This document shows positions 35,004 through 47,030 of a stretch of DNA of 64,000 nt, one piece after another. Location of the stretch: contig JAAAUF010000033.1 of assembly GCA_015499985.1 (NCBI GenBank), forward strand, positions 26,959 through 90,958, given 5' to 3'. This DNA is from Haplosporangium gracile (taxonomy: Eukaryota > Mortierellomycota > Mortierellomycetes > Mortierellales > Mortierellaceae). The notes under the pieces are model-generated. The model was not told the DNA's origin and ran no database searches. It saw only the letters and a program-made list of their open reading frames with translations. The position numbers were made by a program, and so were the translations under genes. The stretch's first letter is position 1; each line of letters starts with the position of its first letter.

Positions 35004-35380
35004 TCACGTCTCCAGTTCCTTCAGTCTCGCTAGCTCGTCCAGTCTGCTCGTAAGAGACAGCTCCAAGTACGTTGTCTGAGCATATCGGTCCACCACCATC
35101 ATGCTTCGAACACCCTCCATCTCAAATCTTATGTGATGAGGATTGTCCCAATCACGACCAGAACTGCTCAGGCAAGGAGCACGAAGATGGGCTAGTTGAC
35201 CCGGTTGTCTCAAGGTGAGGAGGAGGAGGAGCTTGGGCGCCAGGATGCAGAAGGGCAAGGGTTGTGGGATGGAACATGAGGAGAAGGATAAGGTTCGAGC
35301 GGGATATCTTGATGATCTTGCACTCAAAGTCCTCGAGCTGGTTGCAGATCCAGGGGTCTCGAATGTTGTTAGCGTGTCGA
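35004..35380 (-). pseudogene. C-terminal fragment of an F-box/LRR gene
   Basis: On the minus strand, NIRDPWICNQLEDFECKI in one frame and, after a frame change, TYLELSLTSRLDELARLKEL ending at a stop near 35004. Both resemble the last leucine-rich repeats of large fungal F-box/LRR proteins. There is no F-box end and the two parts are in different frames, so this is a truncated, frameshifted relic. Confidence 0.6.
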
Positions 35381-35996
35381 GCCAGTCTCATCATTGGGCC
35401 GAAATCTCTGATAATTCGCCATGGTCTTGAGTGTCTGAGCTCTTAACACGAGCAGAGAGCGGACCGGATTACCTCGCCCTCACCGCCAGAGCCCTGGACA
35501 AAAAGGGCGGCGCTTGAGGAAGGCCGGGATGGTTGTGCGGTCGATAAAGCCGCCATTTACCTCAATTTCAAAAATGACGATCAATTTTAGAGTGTTGCAA
35601 CTGGGCGGCTATTTTCAATCCGCATGCCGCATGGTGCTGAATTACAGAATGCTATTACCCTTGCATAATAATTAAAGCAAGGGGCGATCCCATCCAGCAT
35701 ATACACATCTTCTCCATGGCACCGGTAGCAGTTACAGAGCAGTTTAATTTTAATACGACAACGAAGTCACAAATTCTCAGATCTCGTAAAGGCTTTCGTT
35801 GCGACCGTTGAGTATCGTCATTATCAGGACCGTTGAGGAGCAAGGGCAAAGAGTAAGGATCACAAAAAAGTATTTATTTTGGCGGCAGATTTGTCCTACA
35901 CACAAATCGCCTCCAAAAGAGAAAAAAGAAAGAAAAATGAAAAGAGTGATTCCTGATATCTTCGGCTAGGTGCAAAGCAGTCGAACAACCATGATC
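35381..35996. other. Spacer
   Basis: Between the LRR relic and the bHLH gene's last exon. No gene supported. Confidence 0.45.
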
Positions 35997-37859
35997 TCAG
36001 TAGTCAAACTCGTCCTTGGTGTGACCATCCCTTTCAAAAACCTCGGCGTAGCGTCTCAACTCATCCTCCAGCAAGCAAATGTAATCGACAGCTGATAGTA
36101 AAGAAGGCAGAAAAGCAAAAAGTTAGTACTCAAATAGAGGTATCAATCGAACAAGCCTGAAGGCAAAAAGAGGCAATCATGAAAGCGAGGAATGCGGCAT
36201 ACCTTTGCGAAGGATCGTAGCCTTGGAGTCGGTGTTCTCGGCACACTCTGGGATGACGCTCTTGAGCTCGTCAAAGCCACCGTTGATCTTTTCGCGACGC
36301 TTCTGCTCAGAGAGGATGTGAGCCATGCGACGAGTAGGAGTAGTCACCTCCTTGACCTCGTTCACAATTGGAACCTTGCGCGCCTGACGGCCCAAGTACT
36401 TTCGAGGGGCAGAAGTCTGAGGAGGGCGGGAAGGCATGGTTCGTCGGGGTGGAGGGACAAGGGTGACACTCTTGCTTCTCGAACGACGACCCTCTTCCTG
36501 AGTAGAGTCATTCTCCGTCTGTTGTTGCTGCTGCTGCTCCTGTGCCTGCTCCTGTTGCTTTTGAGCGGACTGGGCCATCTGCTGGTAGTAAGGCTGAAAG
36601 TTGGAATGAGCTGGGAGCGAGGCTGACAAAGTTGGGCCAGAAGTCGGGAAAGCCTGGTATTGGTTCTGCTGCTGTTGCTGATCCTGGAGCTGCTGACCCA
36701 GAGCAGAGGTCAGTCCACTGATGCTGTTGGCTCCAGTGTTATTGTTGTTAAAGTTGAAGTGGTTGTTGGGACCTCGGGAGGACGCAAAGGAGTTGAAGGT
36801 CGCCTGGTTTTGGTAGATGATTGGCAATCCCTGCTGGAAAGGAAACGAGGACGAGCTCGATCCATTGCTGTTGGCGGAGGGTCTCCTGGCAAGTTCAGGC
36901 AATGACGACATGACAGAAAGATCAGCCAATGAGGCCAACGACGACTCGACACCGCCAGCGCCCATGCTACTGTTTCTGCTCAACGAATTGCCCTGGAAAC
37001 CGGATCCACCGTCAAACTGGAGTCCACCGCTGTGGCTGCTCTGTGTCATCATCCCTGGAGAGACCATCGTGGCCGAGAAGCCGTTGCCCTCGGATGTGTA
37101 GGATCCTGTAGGTGGCGATGGTGGAGAATGAGACAACTCGGTAGTGATGGGGGTGAATCCATGGAGGGCGGTGTTGAATCCACGTGAAAAGTCTGGATGA
37201 GACATGCTTCGATGGTGCTGGAAAGCTGAGCCAGAGGACGCCATCTTCATCTTGATATCCATGCCTCCTCTGTCGCCCATGCTGCTGTTGCTGTTGACAT
37301 CGTCATTCTCGGTCCCGCTCATACTACTGTCATCGTTGTCGTTTTGGTCCTCATCGTCATCCTCGTCGGTGTTGCGGATGTTAATGTGCTGGACGTGTCC
37401 GTTACTGCCGAACTGGAGCGAGTGTCGGTAGTGTGGATTATTGCTATTGTTCCTAGCAGCAGCGAGTGCACGGTCGCCCGAACCGAAGCCTTGCCCTTGG
37501 GTGGCGGTGGCGCTGTAGCCAAACATTTCGGCTGAATCGATTGAGGGGCTTATAGGGGACGCGGCGGTCGGGGTGGTGGGAGAGAGGGATGCACCTGCTC
37601 GCTGGTGGTTCTTTGAGTTGGTGGTGCTGCCGTTACTTGATCCTGAGCTGGAGTGGGTGCGACGGATCTTGATAGGTGCCTGGGTGGACCTTTGGAGCTG
37701 GCGGTGGTGCTGGATCTGTTGCTGCAATCTCTGGATCTGTTGTGACTGTGGCAAATGATTCACCGGGTTGGAGAGTCCGAGGGCACTGGCGGGCTTTGAC
37801 CAGCTGGTGGGCGGGTTCAGATCCAATTCGGGGACAAATGTCGAATGGGAAGGGTACAT
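35997..37859 (-). CDS. bHLH transcription factor (class B, E-box type)
   Basis: Two minus-strand exons, 37859-36203 and 36091-35997, join in frame to give 583 residues. The bHLH domain lies at the very C-terminus, about residues 505-563. The basic region MAHILSEQKRREKI has the His-Glu-Arg positions typical of factors that bind CACGTG-like E-boxes. Helix 1 is FDELKSVIP, then a loop with a Lys-Ala-rich helix 2 (KATILRKAVDYICLLEDELRR) in two parts across the intron. The long N-terminal part is rich in Ser, Asn, Gln and Pro, with acidic DEDDDEDQNDNDD at about residue 165, like activation domains. It is a nuclear regulator; target genes cannot be told. The leader region upstream is extremely purine-skewed. 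The 111-bp intron splits the domain between the loop and helix 2. Confidence 0.92.
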
Positions 37860-38394
37860 TGGGCCTTATTATTGTATACAGGGAAGAGAGGGACAGGAAT
37901 TGAACAAAGTTATTCGCTGAGGGACCTATGTTGTAGATACATGATGACAAACAGAAAACGAACAAAAAGAAGAGATGGCCGGAGAAATATCTTAGTTTGG
38001 GATCTGAGGGAGGAATAAACAAAGGGGGACACACAAGCACATGCATTTTTGTATTTTAAGGTATTTTTTGTCAATCGAGGGCGAGGGGGACTGGATGTGG
38101 TGTGACCAGAGTTGCTCTCTTTTTTGTTCCTATCGATTTTTTTGACCTACTACTTACACAAAGTAAATCACAGGGTGGAGTTACTTTCTTTAAGCGAAGA
38201 ATAAGAAGGCCTTGAACAAGAGTTTAAAAAGTGAGGGACGCGCTGAGTATGTGTGAGCGGAGCGACAACAAACAACAATTGCGGAGAAAAAAGAAGAAAC
38301 AAGAAAAAATAGATAATGAAAGGGTACGCGAATGGAAAAAAAAGAAAGATAGTGAAATTTAGAAGTTGAGTTTGATAGATAAGCAAAGGAGGGA
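37860..38394. other. Upstream/leader region of the bHLH gene
   Basis: No gene. AT-rich to purine-rich sequence directly upstream of the bHLH start, likely a long leader or promoter. Confidence 0.5.
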
Positions 38395-39300
38395 GGGTCA
38401 AAAAAGAAAAAAGAAAAAAGAAAAAAAAAAAAAAAAAAAAAAAAAAGGGGGTTGAAAAAGACAAAGAGGTTTCGAGAAAAAGGTAAAAAATCGAGGAGAA
38501 CAGAGAAGGTCGAAAGGGAGGAGGAGGAAAGGGGAGTTAAAGAAACAAAGGAAAGGGAAAAGAAAGGGAAAAGGTGAACAGGGGTATGGTTAGAGAACCA
38601 AGGTAGAGAGCAACGACTCTAGTCAAGTGGGGGGGAGGAAAGAAGGAAGGGTAGGGAGAAGAGCGGAAAGAAGACAAAGTAGAAGGGAAGGGAAGAGAAG
38701 GGAAGGGAAGGGAAGGGTAAACGGAAGGCAAGAAAGAAAAGGCCGAGAGGACAAAGGGAAGGCGTTAATGTGGAGAAGGAAGAAGGGAGAGGAAGGGAGA
38801 GGAAGGGAGAGGAAGGACGAAGGGAGTATGGTGAAGAAGGAAGGGAAGGGAAAAGAATGCGGGAGTGGAGAAAGAAGGATGGGGATGAAAAAGAAGAGGC
38901 CTTATGTTTAAGGCGTGTTTGCAACGGAGAGAGAGAGTGCAAAGCGAGAGTAAGAGAGAAAGAGGGTAAGTTGAGTGTATGAATCCTTGTTGTGTAGCAG
39001 TGAGCTACAGGCGAGGAGTCGTTGTGGGATGGATAGACATGTGTCTTTTGGGGGGATGGGGGGTGGATGGGTTAAAAAAAAAAATGTAGGTGTCTCGGTA
39101 AACAAGAATGAAAACAAAGTATAACAAAAAAAAAGGAAAAAGAAAAGGTGCAAAGGTGTATGATGTTGCCGCTCAAGGGGTGGTCAAAAGTGAAGGGATG
39201 ATATGTGGACGGTGAAAAGGGTGAAGAAGAAAGAAAAAGGAAAGGGAGGAGAAGAAAGAAAAAGGAAAGGGAGGAGAGAAAGAAAGGGAGTGAAGTGAAA
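38395..39300. repeat. Long polypurine tract with A-run and GGGAAG repeats
   Basis: About 0.9 kb in which the plus strand is overwhelmingly A and G. It includes a run of more than 20 A at about 38420-38446, GGGAAG-type repeats at 38681-38718 and GGGAGAGGAA repeats at about 38785-38815. Open frames here are composition artefacts. It sits 0.5-1.4 kb upstream of the bHLH start, so its transcribed strand would be polypyrimidine if the leader extends this far. Confidence 0.85.
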
Positions 39301-40868
39301 GAGACAAGTCCGTCTTTTTATATCAATTCGCATTTTCCTCGTGCTGATCAGGGTCCCCTTTTTTCCGTCTTTTCTTTTCGTGAACTGATGAAACTCCAAA
39401 TCGAATCCAGCCCAGGCTCCACTTGTGACTTTTTTTTTCTTGGTTCCTGGTGACAAAGTAATTTGCAGTTCACCTTTCTCGCCCATAGAACACACCATAT
39501 TCACTACAAAAAATCACCACAGTATTATCATCATCACCATTGCCATTGTCATTCACTACCTCCTCTCCTTCTCTCCAATCTGACAAAAGAACAGCCTGTA
39601 GCTTTTTTATTGTTGTCGACTTGTCATCGCTTACCGTGTGCGTTGTTTTTTTTTCTGTTGATATTTTGTATCCCGATGCCATGCGGATGGATGACTCCCT
39701 CTGACCAATCATCGCCCTTCCCTTTCTTTTCTTTAATCCTTTCCCTCTCTGTCATAAAAAAATAAAGCCCGGTCCGGCACTGCACTTCTATCATCCTTCA
39801 TCATCATTCCTCACTTGATGTTGGGTGTGTCACCTTATCGAGTTTTTTAATTGTTTTCTTCCCTTTTTTTTCCTCACTCTGGTTTTCTTTTCAACTCACG
39901 AATTCCTCTTTTTGCATAGTGTCCTTATTTCCCTTATTCTCATATGCAATGCAAAAGAACAAAAAAGGCGAAGGAAAGTGGAAGGGGAGTGATGAGGAGA
40001 AGGGGTAGAGGCACCACTCAAACAAGGTCGAATGGGAACAACTGTGTGCATCCTTGATTGTCATATGTTAATGCACATAAAAGAAGAAGAAAATCCTCTC
40101 CGCCACAGTACCACAACCAATACTAGGATAACCAACAAACCAACTAACCGACCATCAACAAAAGAAATCTCTCTCACGAAAGATAAGCAAGAGGCGCTTT
40201 GTTTCTCTTTTGTTCGTTTTTTGTCGCTCTTAGTGTTTGTCGATGAATAGTGCTTGTTAAAAGTGGCAAACTGTGGGGTCGAGGTTGCCGCTCCTACTTT
40301 TTTCTTTCTCCCCTTCTCTCTCGCCTCCCTCCCCTCTCTCGGCATATGCTCTTTCTTTCACTTTCTCGTTCTCAGTGTCTACGTATGGTATCGTTCTCCT
40401 CTCCTCTTCTTTTTTTTCGGTTGTAAGTTGTGTAAAAGTGGACCCCGGAGTAAATCCTCACAGGTCCTTCGCCGGTTGTCCTCAATCCAGCCAATCGCGC
40501 GTGTTCTCGTTGGACAAACTTCGATCGCCTGTTCACAACCTTCTCGACTGATATATAGAAAAGGGTTGACGAACAAAAGGCAAAGGCAAAGAAAAGAATG
40601 TAGATTAATGCATTGTCCTTCCCTTCATCCCTATCCTTTTTTTACTCCTCTTTTTTTTCGTACCTACTCTCGTTCATCTGCACGCGCCCTTTTATGGTCC
40701 GAGAAAGAACCACAACCATAGATAAAGAAAAGGAAATGTCAACCGTTTTTTCGAGATTTGGCTGTTTGCTGGTTGTTGCGCTCGGATCAACCGAGCGAGA
40801 AGGACAAGGTGACATGCAGTACAATTGTTTATATTTTAATACATTTCCAAAGAATCACGAATGTGGGT
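39301..40868. other. Gene-free spacer
   Basis: Mainly T- and C-rich plus strand with no recognisable gene. Open frames are low complexity, rich in Phe, Leu and Ser. It contains whatever separates the bHLH promoter from the thioesterase 3' end. Confidence 0.55.
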
Positions 40869-41666
40869 CTAAGGGGTAACTTGGAGGAGCTCGAGTCCAG
40901 CGCGGATCTTGGCAGGGATCGGGACAGGGCGCCGACTGATCTTGTCCACAAAGACATGACAGAAATGTCCCGTCGCCGCCACATCCTCCAACAATTGACT
41001 CGCGGGGAACTCTTCCCTAATTTCCTCGACCGTCGTCAGCACTGGACCCGAAACCGCCGTTGCTGCCCTTGAAAAGACTCCGACCGCAGAGGGGGATGTC
41101 GTTGACATTCTCGTTCTAGCACTAGCCGCACTAGCAGTTACACCATCAGCATCACTTGAAGAAGAGGCTAGCTTTTTAAAGATGCCGACTTGGTAGACGA
41201 CACTAGACCGACCCAACTTGATAACCGCGAGTCGAGCCTCGATCATGTCCGGAAAGGAGACTGAGTTGTAGTATTGACAACCAGACTCGGCGACGACTCC
41301 AATGGCACTCCCTTGGTTTTGGTCGTGTGGGTCGAGACCGGTCTCTTGAATGAGAAAGGTGTTGATAACAGTGTCGAAAAGGGCGTAGTAGTGCGCGTTG
41401 TTCATGTGGCCGTATTGGTCGTTATCGGCCCAGCGCGATTGGATGTCGATTGAGTAGGGGTAGAAGGCTCTGTCTCTATTGGTAACAATTGTCTTCTTAG
41501 GAGATGGAGAAGGGGCAGTGGCAGCCGAGGTTATGTCGGGGTTGAGAAGGGCGGCGGTGGATGCTGCCGCATTCGAGGTGGTGGTAGTGGTTGTGAAATG
41601 TGAGAGAACGGCGGCAGGTGCTCTGAGGGCATTCGTCAGTTGGGCGAGCCTCTGGATGGCCACCAT
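40869..41666 (-). CDS. Hotdog-fold acyl-CoA thioesterase (4HBT type), likely mitochondrial
   Basis: A single minus-strand exon of 265 residues. The core motif RWADNDQYGHMNN at about residues 78-90 is the 4-hydroxybenzoyl-CoA thioesterase signature, with the catalytic Asp; these enzymes release free acids from acyl-CoA. The N-terminal 25 residues contain Arg but no acidic residue and could form an amphipathic helix (MVAIQRLAQLTNALR), as in mitochondrial targeting peptides, followed by a Thr/Ala/Ser-rich linker to about residue 58. A Ser/Ala-rich insert of about 40 residues (near 168-210) interrupts the hotdog fold between strands, which is unusual; the part after it (TGHFCHVFVDKISRRPVPIP) is typical again. 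It is divergent from ALADIN with a 249-bp shared promoter region. Confidence 0.9.
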   Translation of the reverse strand: MVAIQRLAQLTNALRAPAAVLSHFTTTTTTSNAAASTAALLNPDITSAATAPSPSPKKTIVTNRDRAFYPYSIDIQSRWADNDQYGHMNNAHYYALFDTVINTFLIQETGLDPHDQNQGSAIGVVAESGCQYYNSVSFPDMIEARLAVIKLGRSSVVYQVGIFKKLASSSSDADGVTASAASARTRMSTTSPSAVGVFSRAATAVSGPVLTTVEEIREEFPASQLLEDVAATGHFCHVFVDKISRRPVPIPAKIRAGLELLQVTP

Positions 41667-41915
41667 TGCTGTAAGGAGTGTTGATTGGTCGGTCGGTTGA
41701 GCGAATGAATGAGTGAAGGACGACGTTGAAAAAGTCGTGGAGGACTGTCTCTCTGCAACGAATAAAAAACCGCGTCACGGATTTTTAACTCCTGGGCAAA
41801 CATGAAAGAAAAAAAGAGATCGCGCTTCTTTTTTCTTTTTTTTTCTGCTACCAACAGGGTTCAACAAACTCACCACCCACACTGTCATCAGGAATAAAGC
41901 ATAAAGCAGGAAACA

Positions 41916-44400
41916 ATGCATCGCGTTGCCAACTACACCGGTGAGGACATAAGGACAATAAGAAGACTCTGTGTACGTCGAATTCAAAGGACAAAGATCA
42001 AATCAACATCAAAAACGTCAGGGCTCTGACCATACATTGCTACAACTGCTGTCTGTAATCCATCTTTTAGAATCACTGAGGGTACCACCAAAGGGTCATG
42101 TCACTATCGGAGAATCCAATTCTTCCTTAGGTAAGAACTTCTCTGTCTATGAACGCCGATACTCGCGCGTCTACAGCTGCTTGCCAAATACTCACACAAC
42201 GAAACAACGAAACTAACTCCCCTTGCCCTGCGCACAACAATAGTACACGTCTATGGACCTGAGGACCCAAAGCTGAAGCAGTTCATCAAAAAACATGTAT
42301 GCAACTTCTCGGCCTTTCTCACGGACCAACAAGGAGATGTATTCTGGAGATCCTCACGAAAGAACGACAACAACTGATACTTTTTTTTTGCTTTTGTCAA
42401 ATTGACAGGGAGAACTGAAGGCGGCATTGGCGATGCCATCGAGAAATGCACATATCCCTCATTACAACAAGGCTAGCGAGTCGTTGGAGGATTTCCTGGA
42501 AGACACTATGGCTTCGGCTTCAGGGATCATCCCTCAACCTATTCTGGATAAGATCGAGGAGCTTAGCAAGCAGTGGTACGTACAACCCAATATCGTTGTA
42601 AATCTAGATAATTGACTTCCACGCTCGCTGATATTTTCAACTCGCTAACTTTATTTTCTGATGTTGATTGCTTTTGCTGCTTTCATTTTCGTCATAGGGA
42701 TATGGACGAGATTACAAACATGGCAGGAGCAGCGCTGAAGAAGGCTTGGGACGTCTACAACGTAAGGATATGCCGAACAAGCAGGAGGGCAATTTATCGA
42801 CACGCATCTTTGTTTCTTCACGACAAACCAACGTCAATATCACAGCGAGCTAATGACAATCGTCGCGGTATCTCATACTGCATTCATTTTTAGGCTTTGG
42901 CAGAAACATATAACACAATTGTACGACACGACAAGCTCGCCAAACTGTTGATCCGCAAGGTTGCTTGGCACCCACACCAACCCCTACTCGCCATTGCTCT
43001 CTGGAACGACTCTGTCTGGGTTTATGATCTTTCAGTCGAGTCGTGGTACTCTTGTGGACTCTCCCACCCGGCACAATCTAAGATTTCAAGTTTGGAATGG
43101 AAGCCCATGTCTGGTGTTGTGCTGGCGATTGGATGTCAAGATGGTGTGGCTCTTTGGAACGTCTATCGGGATCATTCTCCGAGAACCGATTCTGCATGGA
43201 CGGAACTTAACCCTGCTAAGTATCGGCCCTCAGAGCTGTTGAGTCGGACGTTCAGTTCCTCGACGGCTGCGGATAACCATGGCAGGGATACGGCCTGGGT
43301 TGGAATCAACCACTTTAAGGACTTGCGGGGCGTCGATCAGCTGGCCTGGGATCCTCGCGGAGAACTGCTGGCGATCGGATCAGCGCATTCATCGACTGTG
43401 TATATCCGGGAGACCGCCACCAAGAGGGTCACCGAGTTGAGGCTGAATTTACGGTTTACGCCACCAAAGTTCGTTCGGAGCGTAGAATCGTTCATGGAGA
43501 CCATGTCGAACATCAAGAACGCGTTGAAGACAGTGACCTCGCCTAACCTGCACAAGGCCCCCAAGCCAATACACGAGGAGGGCCATTTCGGACCAACTGT
43601 CTGCTGTATGCGCTGGTCTCCCAGCGGCGAGTACTTGCTCGTAGCACACCAGTCGGAGGTGGTACGGATCTACACTGTGGCGACATGGGACTATATCCAG
43701 ATCAAGGATTTGAAGGGCGCGATTCAGTCTGCCTGCTGGACCCCAGACAGCCACAACGTGCTTTTCGCTCTTCAAGGCGACGATCTCATTCGGGCGATCC
43801 ATCTGGAAAAGCGTGGCGGCGAGTTGAATTGGATCCCACTCAACCACGCTAGATTGTCGTTGAAGTACACCGATATCTCGGCCAAGCAGGACAAAGAAAA
43901 TGCGCTCTTGGATCGGTTTGGCGGACGCTCGTTGTCGGAGATGTCTGAATTTGGTCCGATCGAGGAGCTGGCTTTGGATCCTAATGGGGAGCGTCTGATT
44001 GTTCGGTTCAGAGACACGGACCTGTTAGGTGTTGTGCTTGTCCGGCCTACGGGAGCTATGGTGAGAGATTTGGATATTTTCCTGCTGACCGGATTCATTC
44101 AAGGGCCTGGATGGCACGGTGATGAGGACGAGGAGGATGAAGAGGCGCGTGGACGCGAGCCCAAGGCCAGCACCATGTCCTTCACAAATCACTACCGAGG
44201 AGGATCTCTGCTCACCGTCGTACGTATCCTATTTTTGCGATTGTTTAATACTTTTGTTGCTGGAAGCTCGTGCGTCTTGAGGCTCCGATTGTTAACTGTC
44301 GCTGTTACCTTTCTACTTTTTTTGATAGGCATGGGAATCAGGACGCGTAAATTTCATCCCGTTTTATTACATGTCGCAGAAGGAAGTGGACGCTTTTTAG
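41916..44400 (+). CDS. AAAS: ALADIN (AAAS) nucleoporin, WD40 protein
   Basis: Seven exons, 41916-41940, 42071-42130, 42244-42296, 42409-42575, 42698-42761, 42894-44219 and 44329-44400, join in frame to give 588 residues. The segment PPKGHVTIGE near the N-terminus and VAWHPHQPLLAIALWNDSVWVYD in two parts, then ISSLEWKP and further WD repeats to the end (TVAWESGRVNFIPFYY) match ALADIN. It is a nuclear-pore protein on the cytoplasmic side that in animals works with the membrane nucleoporin NDC1. The first 25-nt exon is my best choice because the second exon has no ATG in frame; its donor GTGAGG and a branch-like CTGAC support it, but it is the least certain part. The gene converges on ATG14 with a 118-bp gap. 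Confidence 0.88.
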
Positions 44401-44518
44401 AAGCAGAAGCAATCAATTCCATAATCACAAGAAATGCAACAAATAATAATACCAACGAGAACAAATGCCATGAAGGTTTTTTAATTATTTTATTGATGTG
44501 GTAACTGCGCTTGTTTGG

Positions 44519-47030
44519 TCAAGATGGCGCAGAGCTGGATATAGTCGGGTAATTGGATCCGCTGTCCGTGGACATGAACCGCCGCCGCGCATTCTGGCTG
44601 ACTGCAGGGCTCATAGATGCCGCACCATTGACTAACCCCACCGCCGCACCGCCCACAGCACTCCCGACCCGCTTGAGAACAGACATGTCGGGCCATCCGC
44701 GTCCCGACAGCAGACTCGATCCTCGATTGACAGAAGTGGGGACCCGAAAGATATCGACATCCAGAAACGTCCAGTTTTCGGGCTCTCCTTGGTCGCCACT
44801 ACCACCGCCGCCATTATTGTTGCTGCTGTTTCTGCTTCCTGTTCCCCCGTTCCCACTTGTCGGGTAATTTCCATGTTCAGATTTCTGAGTATAGGACCGA
44901 CTCCGGTCTCGTGAAGGGTGCGGTGAGCGTCGCTGGTATCGAGAAGACTCTGGCGAGAACACGGCATCAGCAGATGTCGTGCGGGGCACAATCGATGCGC
45001 CATTGTTGAGACTGTTTGCAGTACTAGAGTCAGAACTGTATTTTGATCCCCCATGTGCTTCGTTAAAATTGCCGCCTCCGCCGCCATCATTGTCCGTGAA
45101 TGTGTACATGCCGTCCTCTTCCTCCTGATCGTCATGCATAATAATCTCGTCAATGTATTCTGGCAGTGGTTTGAGATGACTGGCAACGTTGGTCTGAATA
45201 TGGACTCCACCGAAGGCGGCCGATTCCTCGTCCTGCCGACCCTGCATAATCGCTACCAGTTCCTCGACCTTCAAATCAAACTGATCGTGACCGGGCGATG
45301 ATGACGACTGCTGCTGCTCAACTTGACTCAACCGACGCCTGGATCTTGATTTGTAAGCCAAATGAATGTTATCATAGTCGCTTTCATCGCTGGAGGGTGA
45401 CACAGGAGAAGTCACCTCGTCCGCGGTGGACCCTGGTTCTGACACTCCGTCCCGTCGTCGAGTCATCATGGTGGCATAGTTGGTGTACCGTCCCAAGTTT
45501 GGAGAGTTACAGCAGGCGAGTAGGTTTTCCAGAGTATTGGGCCCCTTGGCAAGTGAGATATAAACGCCTTGGGAATGACATAGATAGGCGATGTTGTAGT
45601 TGAGATGCGCCAGTCCGACGGTGAACGGCATTAAGTTGCCCTCGGTGAGGTAGAGTGGCGCCCTCTTTGCTCCGGCAGTCATCGCGGCGTGGATGTAGTA
45701 CTGTGACTTTTTCAGGAATGTTTCAAAGGGCAGCTTGACTCCAAGGTAACATGCCACTAGTCGGGTCATATGAATGACATTCTCAATCGTCGTGTTTATC
45801 TCGTCCCTGTCGTAATCTATGAAAGTTAGAAAAGAAGATGAGATGGTACAAGATGGGTAGGGAAAAGGGCGAGATAAATAAATACTCAATTTTAATCCAG
45901 ACAAGGTTTGATCTGGGACAAACAAAAGCAACATTCCAGCTCAACAGGTCCAGATCGATATGAGGCTCATTCCTTACTTTCAAAATATCCTGTGGGCAGC
46001 GGTCGACCGACAATCAAAAACTCGTTCCAAGAATCCTCCTCAAGATAATCTCGAACCCGCAGCTTTGTCAATTTCTTGGCACTATGTCGCGTCGAAGTCG
46101 AGGTAGTTCCTCCTGTCAAAGTAGTGGTGTTGGAAAGAATGCTCTGATTCAGATCCAAGGTTCCTCCTGTTGACGTCGTAGTTGTTAATGTGGATGTTGC
46201 TGTCGCCCGCCTCCGTTCTGGCTCATTCTTGAGATCGAACAGCGTAACAACTTCCGCCACCAGGACACGGCGTGAATGGCCCAACTTTTGATGAACAGAC
46301 GCCCAGTGTTCTGTGATGCGGTTGACAGAGTTGGTAATTGCTGGCGGTCCGTTCATTTTGGCGACCTGGAAACGAGCCATTGACAGCTTCAGTGTCTCCT
46401 TCCGCTGGTTCAAACTACTCCGCAACCGCATAAGTTTTTGGCGATCTAATTTCAATCATTTTTACAAGCGTAAACCAAATATGCATTGATAGTAAGTACT
46501 TGATAATGAGCCTTGGAGAACGGATCTAGAAAGAACAATAAAATGAATCGCCAGCCCCTGAGATATCTCCAACCCATGATTCGCTACCTTGCTCCAACTC
46601 AGTCAATAGTGTCTTCCGCTCCTCCGCAATGGCAGAGGCGTGCTCGGCAGCCATCGCTCGTTCAGCGAGACACATCTGATGCCGTTTGATCTTGGGACTG
46701 AGGACTTGGTTGACGTGTGCTGCCAGTTGGTCCCGCTCCTCTGTGCTAGTCCGCATTTCTTCCCAGTGTTGGATAAGCCTAAGTATTCGAAAAACAGTAA
46801 AGATTGTAAATGAATGCTGAGATTAGTTGCAAAGACAGAGAGAGACAAACAACAAGGCGAAGAATGAGAAGAGACAAGAAGGGTGCATGCTTTGTTGTCA
46901 GAGGTAAAGACAGGGAGTGGTGGGAGACATACGCTGAATGCACGCAGTTCACACAGGTGTAGGAGCGTGAGGCTTGTAGGTGGCAGATGCCACATTCCAC
47001 TATGCCAAAAGTTTTCCGGCGTTCGTCCAT
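44519..47030 (-). CDS. ATG14: Autophagy protein ATG14 (Vps34 complex I subunit)
   Basis: Four minus-strand exons, 47030-46933, 46778-46588, 46445-45978 and 45816-44519, join in frame to give 684 residues. The N-terminus has a four-Cys motif, C13-x2-C16-x9-C26-x2-C29, as in ATG14/Barkor. Next is a long coiled-coil region, about residues 35-160. Then comes the membrane- and PI3-kinase-associated C-terminal domain (HLNYNIAYLCHSQGV, NTLENLLACC). ATG14 directs the Vps34-Vps15-Atg6 lipid kinase to autophagosome formation sites. Absence of a UVRAG-like C2 domain and presence of the Cys motif favour ATG14 over UVRAG/Vps38. The last 250 residues are Ser-, Asn- and Gly-rich, poorly conserved. It is divergent from TOE1. 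Confidence 0.88.

Noticed and set aside
38627..38982. Arg/Glu/Gly-rich plus-strand frames
   Set aside because: Pure consequence of the polypurine repeat composition.
40254..40721. 155-codon plus-strand frame
   Set aside because: It is low complexity, rich in Phe, Leu, Ser and Pro from T/C-rich DNA, with no domain and no splice partners.
41971..42216. Single 82-codon frame as the first exon of ALADIN
   Set aside because: It has no ATG (its first codon is GTG), and a good acceptor at 42069-42070 and donor at 42131 cut it down to a 60-nt exon.
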